The notes under the pieces are model-generated. The model was not told the DNA's origin. It made no database searches and saw only the letters and a list, made by a program, of their open reading frames with translations. This document shows, piece by piece, positions 15,683 to 27,486 of a stretch of 64,000 nt of DNA. Numbering within the stretch: the first letter of the stretch is position 1; each line of letters opens with the position of its first letter. The translations under genes and the position numbers were made by a program. Source of the DNA: CAIJMU01 sp035530275 (GTDB lineage Bacteria; Spirochaetota; Spirochaetia; Treponematales; Rectinemataceae); the NCBI GenBank assembly GCA_035530275.1, contig DATKVC010000010.1, positions 248,001 through 312,000 on the forward strand. The letters run 5' to 3'.

Positions 15683-17153
15683 TAGCGCTCGAATCTACAT
15701 TCTCGGTGCGGGATTTGCAGGCAGGGCGATAGCGCGGGAAATCGCGACGAAAAGGGTCTTTGGGTCCGTCGTCGCCTTCCTCGACGATGACGCGGCGAAG
15801 ATTGGTTCTAAGATAGAAGGCATTCCCGTTCTCGGCCCCATCCGCGACGTCGTCAGCCTCCTGTCTCGGCAGCCGGCCGACGAGGCCATCATCGCGATAC
15901 CGAGCGCCAGCCGCGAAGCCCTCCGAGAATTGTACTATCTCCTCAAGAAGGCGGGCTTCGCGAGGATCCGCATCGTCCCGACGATCGCGCAGATCATCGA
16001 AGGCGACGCCCACCTTATCCAGGCACGCGAAATCGACCCCCAGGACCTTCTTGGCCGCAATCCCGTAACCATCGGACTGCGCGAAAGCCTCCTTTATCTC
16101 AGGGGCAAGCGAGTTCTCATTACGGGTGCCGGAGGCTCGATAGGATCGGAGCTGGCGCGCCAGCTCCTTTCGGCCGGCGTTGCCCGCCTCTACCTCTACG
16201 GTCACGGCGAAAATTCGATCTATAACATCGACCGCGACCTCAGACTCCTCCAGGAGGAGGGCGTCGGCGAAAAAACCTCGATTGTCCCCGTCGTCGGGGA
16301 ATTGAAGGACGCCGACTATGTTCGCTTCATCGTCTCGCGACTCAAGTGCGACGCGATATTCCACGCGGCAGCCTACAAGCACGTTCCCATGATGGAGGCG
16401 AATCCCGTCGCCGCGATCGAGAACAACGTGCTCGGGACGCGGAACCTCGTGGAAGCCGCCCTCGAGGCGGGGGTCCGCCGCTTCGTCCTCATTTCGACGG
16501 ACAAGGCGGTCGAACCCGTGTCGACCTATGGCGCCTCGAAGCTCATAGCCGAACGCATCGTTCTCGCCGCGGCCGAGCGCGCGAGCTCCGGCCGTGAGTT
16601 CATGGTCGTCCGCTTCGGCAACGTCCTCGGCTCGAGGGGGTCGATCGTTCCCCTCTTCCAAAAACAGATAGCGAAGGGCGGTCCCGTCACGATCACCCAT
16701 CCCGACGCGGCGCGCTATTTCATGACGATACCCGAAGCCTGCTCCCTCGTGCTTAAGACCGGCGGAGTCGGCAAGGGCGGAAACCTCTACCTCCTCGACA
16801 TGGGCGAATCGGTAAAGATCCGCGACTTGGCCGAACAGATGATCCGCTTCTACGGCTTCGAACCGGGGCGCGACATACGAATCGACTACATCGGGCTCAG
16901 ACCCGGCGAGAGGATCGAGGAAAGGCTCTGGTCCCCCGAGGAAAGCCTCGTGCCGACCGAATACTCGAGGATCAATCGTCTCGAAAGGAGAGACGCTCCC
17001 TTCGCCCTCGCCGAGCTACTTTCCGACATCGAACCCGTCGTGCGACGCGTCTCGGGGAAGGAAAGCGCCTATCGAAACCGCCATAGCCTGCGTACCATCT
17101 TGAAAAAGCACGTGCCTACCCTTATCGTACCGGAGCATGAACCCGAATTCTGA
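15663..17153 (+). CDS. CapD/FlaA1-type nucleotide-sugar dehydratase, soluble form
   Basis: Two Rossmann domains: an N-terminal one (ILGAGFAGRAIA, residues 14-24) like the CoA-binding-type domain of CapD/WbpM, and a Polysacc_synt_2 short-chain dehydrogenase domain (TGAGGSIGSELARQ at about 154-167, YKHVPMMEANP, STDKAVEPVSTYGASK with Tyr289 and Lys293). Members usually convert UDP-GlcNAc to a 4-keto-6-deoxy sugar. The four N-terminal membrane helices of WbpM/CapD are missing; the protein begins directly at the first Rossmann fold. 496 aa. The start overlaps the previous gene by 20 bases. The product is the expected substrate of the aminotransferase that follows. Confidence 0.88.
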   Translation: MAAQDRDSARIYILGAGFAGRAIAREIATKRVFGSVVAFLDDDAAKIGSKIEGIPVLGPIRDVVSLLSRQPADEAIIAIPSASREALRELYYLLKKAGFARIRIVPTIAQIIEGDAHLIQAREIDPQDLLGRNPVTIGLRESLLYLRGKRVLITGAGGSIGSELARQLLSAGVARLYLYGHGENSIYNIDRDLRLLQEEGVGEKTSIVPVVGELKDADYVRFIVSRLKCDAIFHAAAYKHVPMMEANPVAAIENNVLGTRNLVEAALEAGVRRFVLISTDKAVEPVSTYGASKLIAERIVLAAAERASSGREFMVVRFGNVLGSRGSIVPLFQKQIAKGGPVTITHPDAARYFMTIPEACSLVLKTGGVGKGGNLYLLDMGESVKIRDLAEQMIRFYGFEPGRDIRIDYIGLRPGERIEERLWSPEESLVPTEYSRINRLERRDAPFALAELLSDIEPVVRRVSGKESAYRNRHSLRTILKKHVPTLIVPEHEPEF

Positions 17154-18336
17154 TTTCATCCCCTTCGCGCGGCCGGCCCTTGGCAAGGAAGAAGAGGAGG
17201 CCGTCCTCGCCGTCATGCGCTCGGGCTGGCTCACGACGGGAAAGGTCGCCCGTGCCTTCGAAGAGGAATTCGCGGCCTTCGTCGGCGCGAAAAGGGCCCT
17301 CGCCGTCAATTCGGCGACGAGCGGCCTCCATCTCGCGCTCGAAGCCGCGGGGGTCGGTCCTGGAAGCGTGGTCGTCACTAGCCCCTACACCTTCGCCTCG
17401 ACGGCCGCCGTCGCCCGCCATCTCGGGGCGGAGGTTCGATTTTGCGACATCGGGGCCGAGGACTACAACATCGATCCCGCCCTCCTCGAAGAAATTATCA
17501 AAACCGAAAAGAACGTGAAGGCCGTCGTGCCCGTGCATATCGGCGGGAATCCCTGCGACATGCGAGCCCTGCTCGCCTCGACGGGAAGGCGCGTCTCCCA
17601 AGGGAGTGAAGGATTCGCCGTCATCGAGGACGCGGCCCACTCCTTTCCCTCGCGAACCAGAGAGGGTATGGCAGGCACGTTAGGCGACATAGGCGTCTAT
17701 TCATTTTACGCCACCAAGACTATCACGACCGGCGAGGGCGGCATGGTCGTCAGCAACGACGAGTCCCTCGCCAGGCGCATGGGAACGATGAGGATGCACG
17801 GATTCGACCGGGAGGCATGGGATCGCTACACCTCGCCCAAGGCCTCCTGGTACTACGAAGTCGTCGAGGCGGGCTACAAGTACAACCTGCCCGACCTACT
17901 CGCCGCGATCGGGAGGGTGCAGCTTGCGAAGGCCGATCGCCTTCTCGCCGAACGGGTCGCCATCGCTCGGCGATACGACGAGGCTTTCGGTGGCATCGAC
18001 GGGCTCGTGATCCCGCCGCGAAAGGCCGACGGGTCTCATGCTTGGCACCTTTATTCACTACGGGTGTCGGGCGAGGGAGAGGCCTCGGAGTCAGCCCGCG
18101 ATTCCCTCTTCGCCGCTCTCCAGGAGGGGGGCATCGGCAGCTCGGTTCACTTTATTCCCCTCCACCTCATGCCTTATTGGGCTAAGCGCTACTCGCTCAG
18201 GCCTTCCGACTGCCCGAGGGCATGGGCCGCCTATCGCGCCTCCGTGAGCCTTCCCATCTGGCCGGGGATGGGGGAAGCAGCCGTCGGTCGCGTCATCGAT
18301 AGGGTCTCGCTCTGGGCCCGGAACCGCGGCCGCTAG
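17137..18336 (+). CDS. DegT/DnrJ/EryC1 sugar aminotransferase
   Basis: PLP-dependent aminotransferase acting on 4-keto (or 3-keto) nucleotide sugars, of the SpsC/PglE type. Seen: FIPFARPALGKEEEEAVLAV at the start, ALAVNSATSGLHLAL, VIEDAAHSFPS and SFYATKTITTGEGGM with the Schiff-base Lys194, then SWYYEVVEAGYKYNLPDLLAAIGRVQL. 399 aa, normal. It overlaps the dehydratase by 17 bases and shares 1 base with the next start (TAGTG). Confidence 0.93.
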   Translation: MNPNSDFIPFARPALGKEEEEAVLAVMRSGWLTTGKVARAFEEEFAAFVGAKRALAVNSATSGLHLALEAAGVGPGSVVVTSPYTFASTAAVARHLGAEVRFCDIGAEDYNIDPALLEEIIKTEKNVKAVVPVHIGGNPCDMRALLASTGRRVSQGSEGFAVIEDAAHSFPSRTREGMAGTLGDIGVYSFYATKTITTGEGGMVVSNDESLARRMGTMRMHGFDREAWDRYTSPKASWYYEVVEAGYKYNLPDLLAAIGRVQLAKADRLLAERVAIARRYDEAFGGIDGLVIPPRKADGSHAWHLYSLRVSGEGEASESARDSLFAALQEGGIGSSVHFIPLHLMPYWAKRYSLRPSDCPRAWAAYRASVSLPIWPGMGEAAVGRVIDRVSLWARNRGR

Positions 18337-20453
18337 TGGGCGAGCGCAGCGCAACCCGCTCCGATCGCGGCGCCGAAGCCTCGGCCCTGTCGGATATTCT
18401 CATGCCCGGCCTCGTCCATGTCGCCCATATACGCGCGCCCGTGGCCGAGGGCAGACTGCGCCGCGTCGTCACGCGACAGCTGCCTCGGGGCTATCGCCTC
18501 GTGACCGCGGAGGATATCCAGGGCAGCAAATTCCTCCCCGGCCTCGATGTGGAAATACCCATCCTCGCCTCCGATGTCATCTCGTGGCCGGGAGAGCCGG
18601 TGGCTCTCATCGCCGGCCCCGATCCGGACATAGCCGAAGAACTCGCTCGAACCGCCACAGTCGAGCTTGTGGCGGCGGAGGCCGACGACGATGGGGCTCG
18701 GGTAGGAAAGCAGAACTCCGCCGGCCGCGTTCTCGCGAAGCGCATCCTCGTCGCAGGCGATCCCGACGCCGCCTTTTCGAGAACCTCGGTCCTCATAGAT
18801 GATACCTGGAACTCGAGCATCCTCGAGCATTGGTACTCGGAACCCCAGGGCGCTCTCGCTCACTTCGACTACGACAGGATCGTCATCCACACGGCCACCC
18901 AATGGCCCAGCCACGTCCTCGAATCCGTGGCCTCCGTCCTCGGATGCAAGACAGCCGACGTGCGCGTAAAGGCGACGAGGCTCGGCGTCCATCTCGACGG
19001 GAAAATCTGGTATCCCTCGATGCTGGCTGCCCACGCCGCCCTCGCGGCGAAGGCCTGCAAGGCGCCGGCCCGCATCCTCCTCACCCGCGAGGAGGACTTC
19101 CGCTACAGCCCGAAAAGCGCCCAGGCGAGCATCTGGATAAAGGCCGGCCTCGATGCGGACAACAATCCCCTCGTCCTGGACGCGACCCTTCGTTTCGACA
19201 TGGGATCGGCTGGCCCCTTCGCGGCTGATATGCTCGTCGAGGCCGGCGTCTCGGTGCTGGGCGCCTATCGCTGGCCGAACGTCCGCATCGAAGCGGTGGC
19301 CCTCACGTCGAAGGGACCGCCATCGGGCGCCTTCGCCGGCCTGGGCGCGGCAGGCGTCTTCTTCGCCTCGGGCTCGATGATGTCTCGGCTCGCGGAGACC
19401 ATCGAGGAAGATCCCGTCTCCTTCAAGACCCGCTGTCTTCTCGGCCGCTCCGACATCTACCCTTCCGGCGAGACGATACGGACTTCCACGCCCCTCCCCG
19501 CCATAGGCGAAAGGATTTCGCGCTCGAGCGACTTCGCCCGGAAGCACGCTTCGTATGAATTAGTACGAAAGAGGCGGACCTCCAGGGTGGACGGTCCGTT
19601 GCGGGGCATCGGCTATTCCCAGGCCTTCCAAGCCGACGGCATGGCCTCCTCCACCGTTCCGCTTCCTCGATACGCACTTGAGGCCAAGCTCGGCAAGGAC
19701 CTCGGCTTGACCATCGCCTGCCACGGCTCGCCGTCGCGGATCGGATCCGCCTTGACCTGGAAGGACGAGGCCGCGCGCATCCTGGGCCTTCCGGTAGATA
19801 CGGTGAAAATCCTCGAATCGGACACCGACGTCACTCCGCCATCGGGACCCGGCATCCGCTCGCGGTCCGTCACCGTGAGCGGACGCCTCCTCGCGCGCGC
19901 CTGCACCTCCATCGCCAAACGTCGCTTTCGCGATCCCCTCCCGATCTCGGTGCGATCGACGGCCCGCGTCGAGAGATGCCTGACTTGGACGGAAGAGGGC
20001 ATCGAGGGGCAGCCCTTTTCCCAAGCCTCATGGGCAGGCTCCGTCGTCGAGGTGGAACTCGACCCCTGGACCATGGTCGCGCGACCGACGGGTATTTGGC
20101 TCTGCATCGACGCGGGGCGCATCATCTCGCCGGCCCGGGCGACGAAGGCCATCCGAGCCGCCGCGATGGATGCCCTCGGCGCTTCGATGGGGGAATCGGT
20201 CACTCTCGCCGACGGCATCGTCGAGGAAGGGAGCTATTTTAGTTATGTCCTTCAATCGCCCCGCGACATTCCTCCCATCTTGGTGGACTTCGTAGATCCG
20301 GATCGGGACGCGGCGCCCCGCGGCATCGGCGAACTCCCCTTCCATTGCGTACCCGCCGCCTTTATCTCGGCAGCCTCCCAGGCCGCGGGGGAACCCCTGT
20401 CCTCCCTGCCCGCCCAAGTCTCCTACTCGGCCCAAAGGAGGCCGGAGCGATGA
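18336..20453 (+). CDS. Xanthine-dehydrogenase-family large (Mo-site) subunit with eroded pterin motifs
   Basis: 705 aa, colinear with the large subunit of CO dehydrogenase/quinoline oxidoreductase enzymes. It has the alpha/beta hammerhead (RLVTAEDIQG, PILASDVISWPGEPVALIAG), HWYSEPQGALA, TATQWPSHV, LLTREEDFRYSP, and a C-terminal GIGELPFHCVP with the catalytic-type Glu666. Two pterin-contact motifs are altered: GGGFGGK is RLGVHLDGK (215-223), and GAFRGFGxPQ is GAFAGLGAAG (331-340). It may bind molybdopterin weakly or not at all. The GTG start overlaps the aminotransferase stop. Fe-S and FAD subunits follow, so a three-subunit complex is expected. Confidence 0.82.
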   Translation: MGERSATRSDRGAEASALSDILMPGLVHVAHIRAPVAEGRLRRVVTRQLPRGYRLVTAEDIQGSKFLPGLDVEIPILASDVISWPGEPVALIAGPDPDIAEELARTATVELVAAEADDDGARVGKQNSAGRVLAKRILVAGDPDAAFSRTSVLIDDTWNSSILEHWYSEPQGALAHFDYDRIVIHTATQWPSHVLESVASVLGCKTADVRVKATRLGVHLDGKIWYPSMLAAHAALAAKACKAPARILLTREEDFRYSPKSAQASIWIKAGLDADNNPLVLDATLRFDMGSAGPFAADMLVEAGVSVLGAYRWPNVRIEAVALTSKGPPSGAFAGLGAAGVFFASGSMMSRLAETIEEDPVSFKTRCLLGRSDIYPSGETIRTSTPLPAIGERISRSSDFARKHASYELVRKRRTSRVDGPLRGIGYSQAFQADGMASSTVPLPRYALEAKLGKDLGLTIACHGSPSRIGSALTWKDEAARILGLPVDTVKILESDTDVTPPSGPGIRSRSVTVSGRLLARACTSIAKRRFRDPLPISVRSTARVERCLTWTEEGIEGQPFSQASWAGSVVEVELDPWTMVARPTGIWLCIDAGRIISPARATKAIRAAAMDALGASMGESVTLADGIVEEGSYFSYVLQSPRDIPPILVDFVDPDRDAAPRGIGELPFHCVPAAFISAASQAAGEPLSSLPAQVSYSAQRRPER

Positions 20454-20938
20454 CCATCACCTTCATCCTGAACGGGGAGGACGTCAGCGTTCGGGCGACC
20501 TCGGGTGACCGCCTCGTCGACATCCTCCGGGAGGATTTCGGGCTCCTTGCCGCCAAGGCCGACTGCAGAAAGGGAACCTGCGGCAAATGTCTTGTCCTTC
20601 TCGACGGCAAGCTTGTGCCCTCCTGCATGGTTCCAGCTTTCAAGATCAGGGGCAGGGAGGTGATCACCTTCGAAGGCTTCGTCCAAACGGTCGAATATGA
20701 GGACATCAGGCAGGGCGTCGAGGAGGCGGGTCTCGAAACCTGCGGCTTCTGCGAGTCCGGCCTTCTCCTCGCCCTCGGATCCCTCCTCGAGTCGAGCGCG
20801 CGGCCTTCACGAGAAGAGGTTCTCGAGGCCATTTCATCGGTGCAATGTCGCTGTACCGACCCAGAAACGACCATAACCGCCGCCCTTTCCGCGGCCGATA
20901 GACGGGCACGGAGGACCTACCGACGTGGTCGTCAGTGA
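20450..20938 (+). CDS. 2Fe-2S subunit of the xanthine-dehydrogenase-like complex
   Basis: 162 aa with both [2Fe-2S] sites of the family. The plant-ferredoxin site is Cys39, 44, 47 and 59 (CRKGTCGKC and PSC). The helical-domain site is Cys98, 101, 133 and 135 (TCGFCESG and QCRC). All eight cysteines are present, so electron transfer looks intact, unlike the Mo subunit. The ATG at 20450 overlaps the previous stop (ATGA), and the gene overlaps the FAD subunit by 14 bases. Confidence 0.92.
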   Translation: MTITFILNGEDVSVRATSGDRLVDILREDFGLLAAKADCRKGTCGKCLVLLDGKLVPSCMVPAFKIRGREVITFEGFVQTVEYEDIRQGVEEAGLETCGFCESGLLLALGSLLESSARPSREEVLEAISSVQCRCTDPETTITAALSAADRRARRTYRRGRQ

Positions 20939-21752
20939 AATCCACTACCCGGCCTCCGTGGCCGACCTCCTTTACTTGCAGAGGGAGAATCCGGCCATCC
21001 TCCTCTATGCCGGAGGGACGGAGATACTCCGTGAACGGGGAACGCGCTTCGTCGACCTTCCGCCCGTCATCGCCCTCATCGACGGGATCCAAGAACTCAA
21101 ATCCATCAGCAGATCCGAAGGCTTCGTCGACCTTGGCGCGGGGCTCAAGATCAGCGAACTCCTTGCCATTAAAAAGGGAACCTTGCCCGAGTCACTCGTT
21201 CGTAACCTCCGCGGCATCGCGACGCCCGCGATCCGCAACCTCGCGACCCTCGGCGGCAATCTCGCGACACGACGTCGGTTCATGGATTGCTGGTCGATCC
21301 TCGCCTGTCTCGACGCGACAATCGAACTGCGTGACGGCGCCGGCCCTCGGTGGATAAACGCCAATCGCCTCGCGGACGATGCGGGCAAGCCGGCCTTTCC
21401 CGTCGGGGCCCTCCTCACCAAAGTCCGGGTGCCATTGGAACGCTGGACCCATGGTACGACCAAAAAGCTGGGCAACCAAGCCTGGCCATCCGACGAATCG
21501 GCGACCTTCTCGATGATAGCACGCGTCGAAAAGGGCATGGTCGAATCGATCAGGATGGCCTGGGCGGGGACGACTGCCTTCCGCTTCCCCGAACTAGAAG
21601 GCCGGGTAATCGGTCTTAGGCTCCCCTTCGACCCTGAAGACAGGGAGGCCATCGTGGAAGGTTTCGCCGAGGCTGCGGCCGAGTTGGATCCCAACTCGGC
21701 GCCTCGTTTCGCCCGCATCGTCGACGCCACTCTCGAACTTCTTGGAAAGTGA
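20925..21752 (+). CDS. FAD-binding subunit of the xanthine-dehydrogenase-like complex
   Basis: 275 aa medium subunit. FAD motifs: LLYAGGTEILRE at about residues 26-37 and LATLGGNLATRRRF at about 105-118, followed by a CO-dehydrogenase flavoprotein C-terminal domain (FSMIARVEKGMVESIRMAW). Start is GTG at 20925; GGAGG lies 10 bases upstream. With the two preceding genes it completes the Mo/Fe-S/FAD set. The oxidised substrate is unknown. Confidence 0.9.
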   Translation: MVVSEIHYPASVADLLYLQRENPAILLYAGGTEILRERGTRFVDLPPVIALIDGIQELKSISRSEGFVDLGAGLKISELLAIKKGTLPESLVRNLRGIATPAIRNLATLGGNLATRRRFMDCWSILACLDATIELRDGAGPRWINANRLADDAGKPAFPVGALLTKVRVPLERWTHGTTKKLGNQAWPSDESATFSMIARVEKGMVESIRMAWAGTTAFRFPELEGRVIGLRLPFDPEDREAIVEGFAEAAAELDPNSAPRFARIVDATLELLGK

Positions 21753-21753
21753 C

Positions 21754-22542
21754 ATGGAAAAAAACCTCGGCCGACTCTTTCTCATCCCCAATCTCATCGC
21801 GCCCGGCAATCCGGCCGACGCCCTCCCGGGAGCCACCCTCGCCGCGATAAAAGGAATCCGTCGCTACGTCGTCGAGGGGGAAAAGGCCGCATGGAAGCTC
21901 CTTGCGGCAGTCCTAGAGCGAGAAGAACTCGACGCGACGCGGATGGAGATTCTGGACGAGCATACGAAGCCCGAGACGATCGGCGCCTTGCTCGCACCTG
22001 CCCTCGGGGGTGAGGATCTCGGCCTGCTGTCAGAGGCTGGCATGCCCTGCGTCGCCGATCCCGGGGCACCCCTCGTAGCCCTCGCCCATGACCATGGCAT
22101 TCGCGTCATCCCCCTGCCCGGCCCCTCCTCGATCTTCCTCGCCCTCTCGGCCTCGGGACTCGACGGGCAACGATTTCGATTCCTGGGATACCTACCACAG
22201 GCCAGGGAGGGACGGCTGACCGCCCTACGCGACATGGACCGCGGCATCCATGCGGACGGGGCCACGAGAATCTTCATCGAAACGCCCTACAGAAACGCCA
22301 ATATGCTCGAAGACTGTCTCGCGGCCCTGTCATCTGGCACCCGGCTCTGCGTCGCCTCTGAACTCGGCTCTCCTGCCGAAACGATACGATCCGCGTCGGT
22401 TGCCGACTGGCGCTCTTCACCGACCCCGATCGCCAAGGCCCCGGCCATCTTCCTCGCGGGGCGCGTGCCCTCGACCGATACGAGAAACGACGGCGGAAAA
22501 AGCGAAAATCGGCGCAGGCGCGACCGTCCGGAGAAAGCATGA
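21754..22542 (+). CDS. RsmI-like SAM-dependent methyltransferase (tetrapyrrole methylase fold)
   Basis: 262 aa. The central part matches RsmI (16S rRNA C1402 2'-O-methyltransferase): GLLSEAGMPCVADPGAPLV, VIPLPGPSSIFLALSASGL, FRFLGYLPQAREGR and IFIETPYRNANMLED. The N-terminus has FLIPNLIAPGNPAD where RsmI has a VATPIGN strand, so it is a divergent paralogue and its target may differ. The Arg/Lys-rich tail suggests RNA contact. The ATG at 21754 is 1 base after the previous stop, and the end overlaps the next gene (ATGA). Confidence 0.82.
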   Translation: MEKNLGRLFLIPNLIAPGNPADALPGATLAAIKGIRRYVVEGEKAAWKLLAAVLEREELDATRMEILDEHTKPETIGALLAPALGGEDLGLLSEAGMPCVADPGAPLVALAHDHGIRVIPLPGPSSIFLALSASGLDGQRFRFLGYLPQAREGRLTALRDMDRGIHADGATRIFIETPYRNANMLEDCLAALSSGTRLCVASELGSPAETIRSASVADWRSSPTPIAKAPAIFLAGRVPSTDTRNDGGKSENRRRRDRPEKA

Positions 22543-23303
22543 ATTACGAAGAATTTTACGCGAACGCCACCGTGCAGTTTAATCCCTTCGCCTTCTCCAA
22601 CACGGGCATACTCAAGGCGCAGACCATCCTCAAGATCGACACCTATAGCCTTATCGCCGTGCCCTTTCAATTCTCCATGACGAGGGGAATACTCGTGGCC
22701 TCCCTTTCGAAGGACGAAATCACCTTCTTTTCGCGTTATGTCGGGACGACGGCAAGCCTCAATCTCGTCGTCCAGAAAGCTGATCAAAAGGAACCGGTGA
22801 AGATATTCGCGCGTTGCCAGGTTTCCACGATAGGCCAGATGAAGGGTCGCGAAGGGGTGGCCTTGTTCGCCCTCGGCTGGAAGCCCATCCCTCCGGATCT
22901 TGCCGCGCTTCTTGGCAGCTACCTCGACCTCGTCGAGAGGCTCAAGGTCGAGGCCGCCGACTTCAAGGACAAATCAATCGTCATCGACCCCGCCAACGCC
23001 AAACGCCTCGGATACAACAATTACGCGGTTCTCCGCGCCAAGGATGGGCAGTTCAAGGTAGCACTATTCTCCCTCGCCGCGAACCGCGTCGACTTCCTCC
23101 TTCCGATGCGCGACCCTGACCGCAGCCCAGGCGAGGAAGTCAGCTTCGACCTGTTTTTCCTGAAGTATCGCTTCAACGTGGTGGCTAGGATCGCGAGCTC
23201 GCAGCGCCTCCCAACGGGAGTGCAGCGCTGCCGCGCGGAACTCGCCTTTTCTTCGGAACTCGTGCACATACTCGAGGAATGGTTCAATTCCGGTCATTAT
23301 TGA
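22539..23303 (+). CDS. PilZ-like domain protein
   Basis: 254 aa soluble protein I place tentatively among spirochaetal PilZ-type proteins. It has an N-terminal domain (TILKIDTYSLIAVPFQFSMT, EITFFSRYVG) and a C-terminal beta-rich domain (VSFDLFFLKYRFNVVARIAS, GVQRCRAELAFSSELVHILE) that resembles a PilZ barrel end. I do not see the RxxxR and D/NxSxxG c-di-GMP motifs clearly, so ligand binding is unproven. It is last in the coupled eight-gene run; only 42 bases separate it from the convergent hemerythrin gene. Confidence 0.6.
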   Translation: MNYEEFYANATVQFNPFAFSNTGILKAQTILKIDTYSLIAVPFQFSMTRGILVASLSKDEITFFSRYVGTTASLNLVVQKADQKEPVKIFARCQVSTIGQMKGREGVALFALGWKPIPPDLAALLGSYLDLVERLKVEAADFKDKSIVIDPANAKRLGYNNYAVLRAKDGQFKVALFSLAANRVDFLLPMRDPDRSPGEEVSFDLFFLKYRFNVVARIASSQRLPTGVQRCRAELAFSSELVHILEEWFNSGHY

Positions 23304-23345
23304 CCGGTCAGAACTTGCGCCGGCCCGCGGGAAATCGGAATTGAG

Positions 23346-23756
23346 CTATTTCACTCCCTTCGAATTCAGGAAGGGTCCATAGGCGCGATCCGAGGATATG
23401 ATGTGCTTCTTGAGCCAATCCCCTAGAAAATCAAGGAGATCCACCGATAAGATCGCCTTTTGCGCCAGATAGTCCTGGTTGAATTTTTGCACTTGAGCGA
23501 TGAGTTTCTTGTGCTCCGCGGCGTGTTCCACCGCCCGGGCATAGCCGTATTTTTCGAATAGGTCCTCCTCGGTCTTGAAGTGGACCTGGGTATATTCGAT
23601 TAACCTTTTTAAGATGCCACCGAGGACCTCGCTCCCCTTGCCCTGCATCATCGCTTCGTGCAATTCGTTCATCATCCCGACCAGGCCCTTGTGTTGCTGA
23701 TCGAGCTCGGAAACGCCGACGCTGTATTCAGCCTTCCACGCCAACAGCTGCGCCAT
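23346..23756 (-). CDS. Bacteriohemerythrin
   Basis: 136 aa four-helix O2-binding protein with a di-iron site. Ligand motifs are complete: VGVSELDQQHKGLVGMMNE, YTQVHFKTEEDLFEKYGY, VEHAAEHKKLIAQ and LGDWLKKHIISSD (HxxxE, HxxxH and HxxxxD patterns). It is a free-standing single-domain protein. The ATG at 23756 follows GGGAGATACGAG; an upstream in-frame ATG eight codons away is less well placed. Probable role: O2 storage or sensing in a microaerophile. Confidence 0.93.
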   Translation of the reverse strand: MAQLLAWKAEYSVGVSELDQQHKGLVGMMNELHEAMMQGKGSEVLGGILKRLIEYTQVHFKTEEDLFEKYGYARAVEHAAEHKKLIAQVQKFNQDYLAQKAILSVDLLDFLGDWLKKHIISSDRAYGPFLNSKGVK

Positions 23757-23841
23757 CTCGTATCTCCCTTCGATGCTATTCATCGTTCCCCAACCCGGCG
23801 TTGTCAATATTGCGCAGGAGGGTTTCCGCAGAAACATGACA

Positions 23842-23896
23842 CGCGAGCGGCCGGCTATCCCACCAATGACGCCAGCCGCCCGTCGCGAGCGGCCGG

Positions 23897-23921
<25 letters not shown>
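23842..23921. repeat. 42-bp tandem duplication spanning the mfd stop codon
   Basis: Two direct copies with a 42-base period starting at 23842 and 23884; 38 bases align with a single T/C difference. The right-hand copy contains the last codons and the TAG stop of mfd (minus strand), and the left-hand copy is a non-coding echo downstream of it. Each unit contains the palindrome AGCGGCCGGCT-like core. Confidence 0.85.
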
Positions 23922-27352
<3,431 letters not shown>

Positions 27353-27486
27353 CGCAATGTACCGAAAATCATGTATAGGTCTCTCGCGGCAGGACGATGC
27401 GCCGCATTATAGTGAGGCCCGTCGGTCGCGACTACTGAGGCCGCCGATTGCATTGCCGCATGAATCCTTTGAGGGGAGACCCTGCC

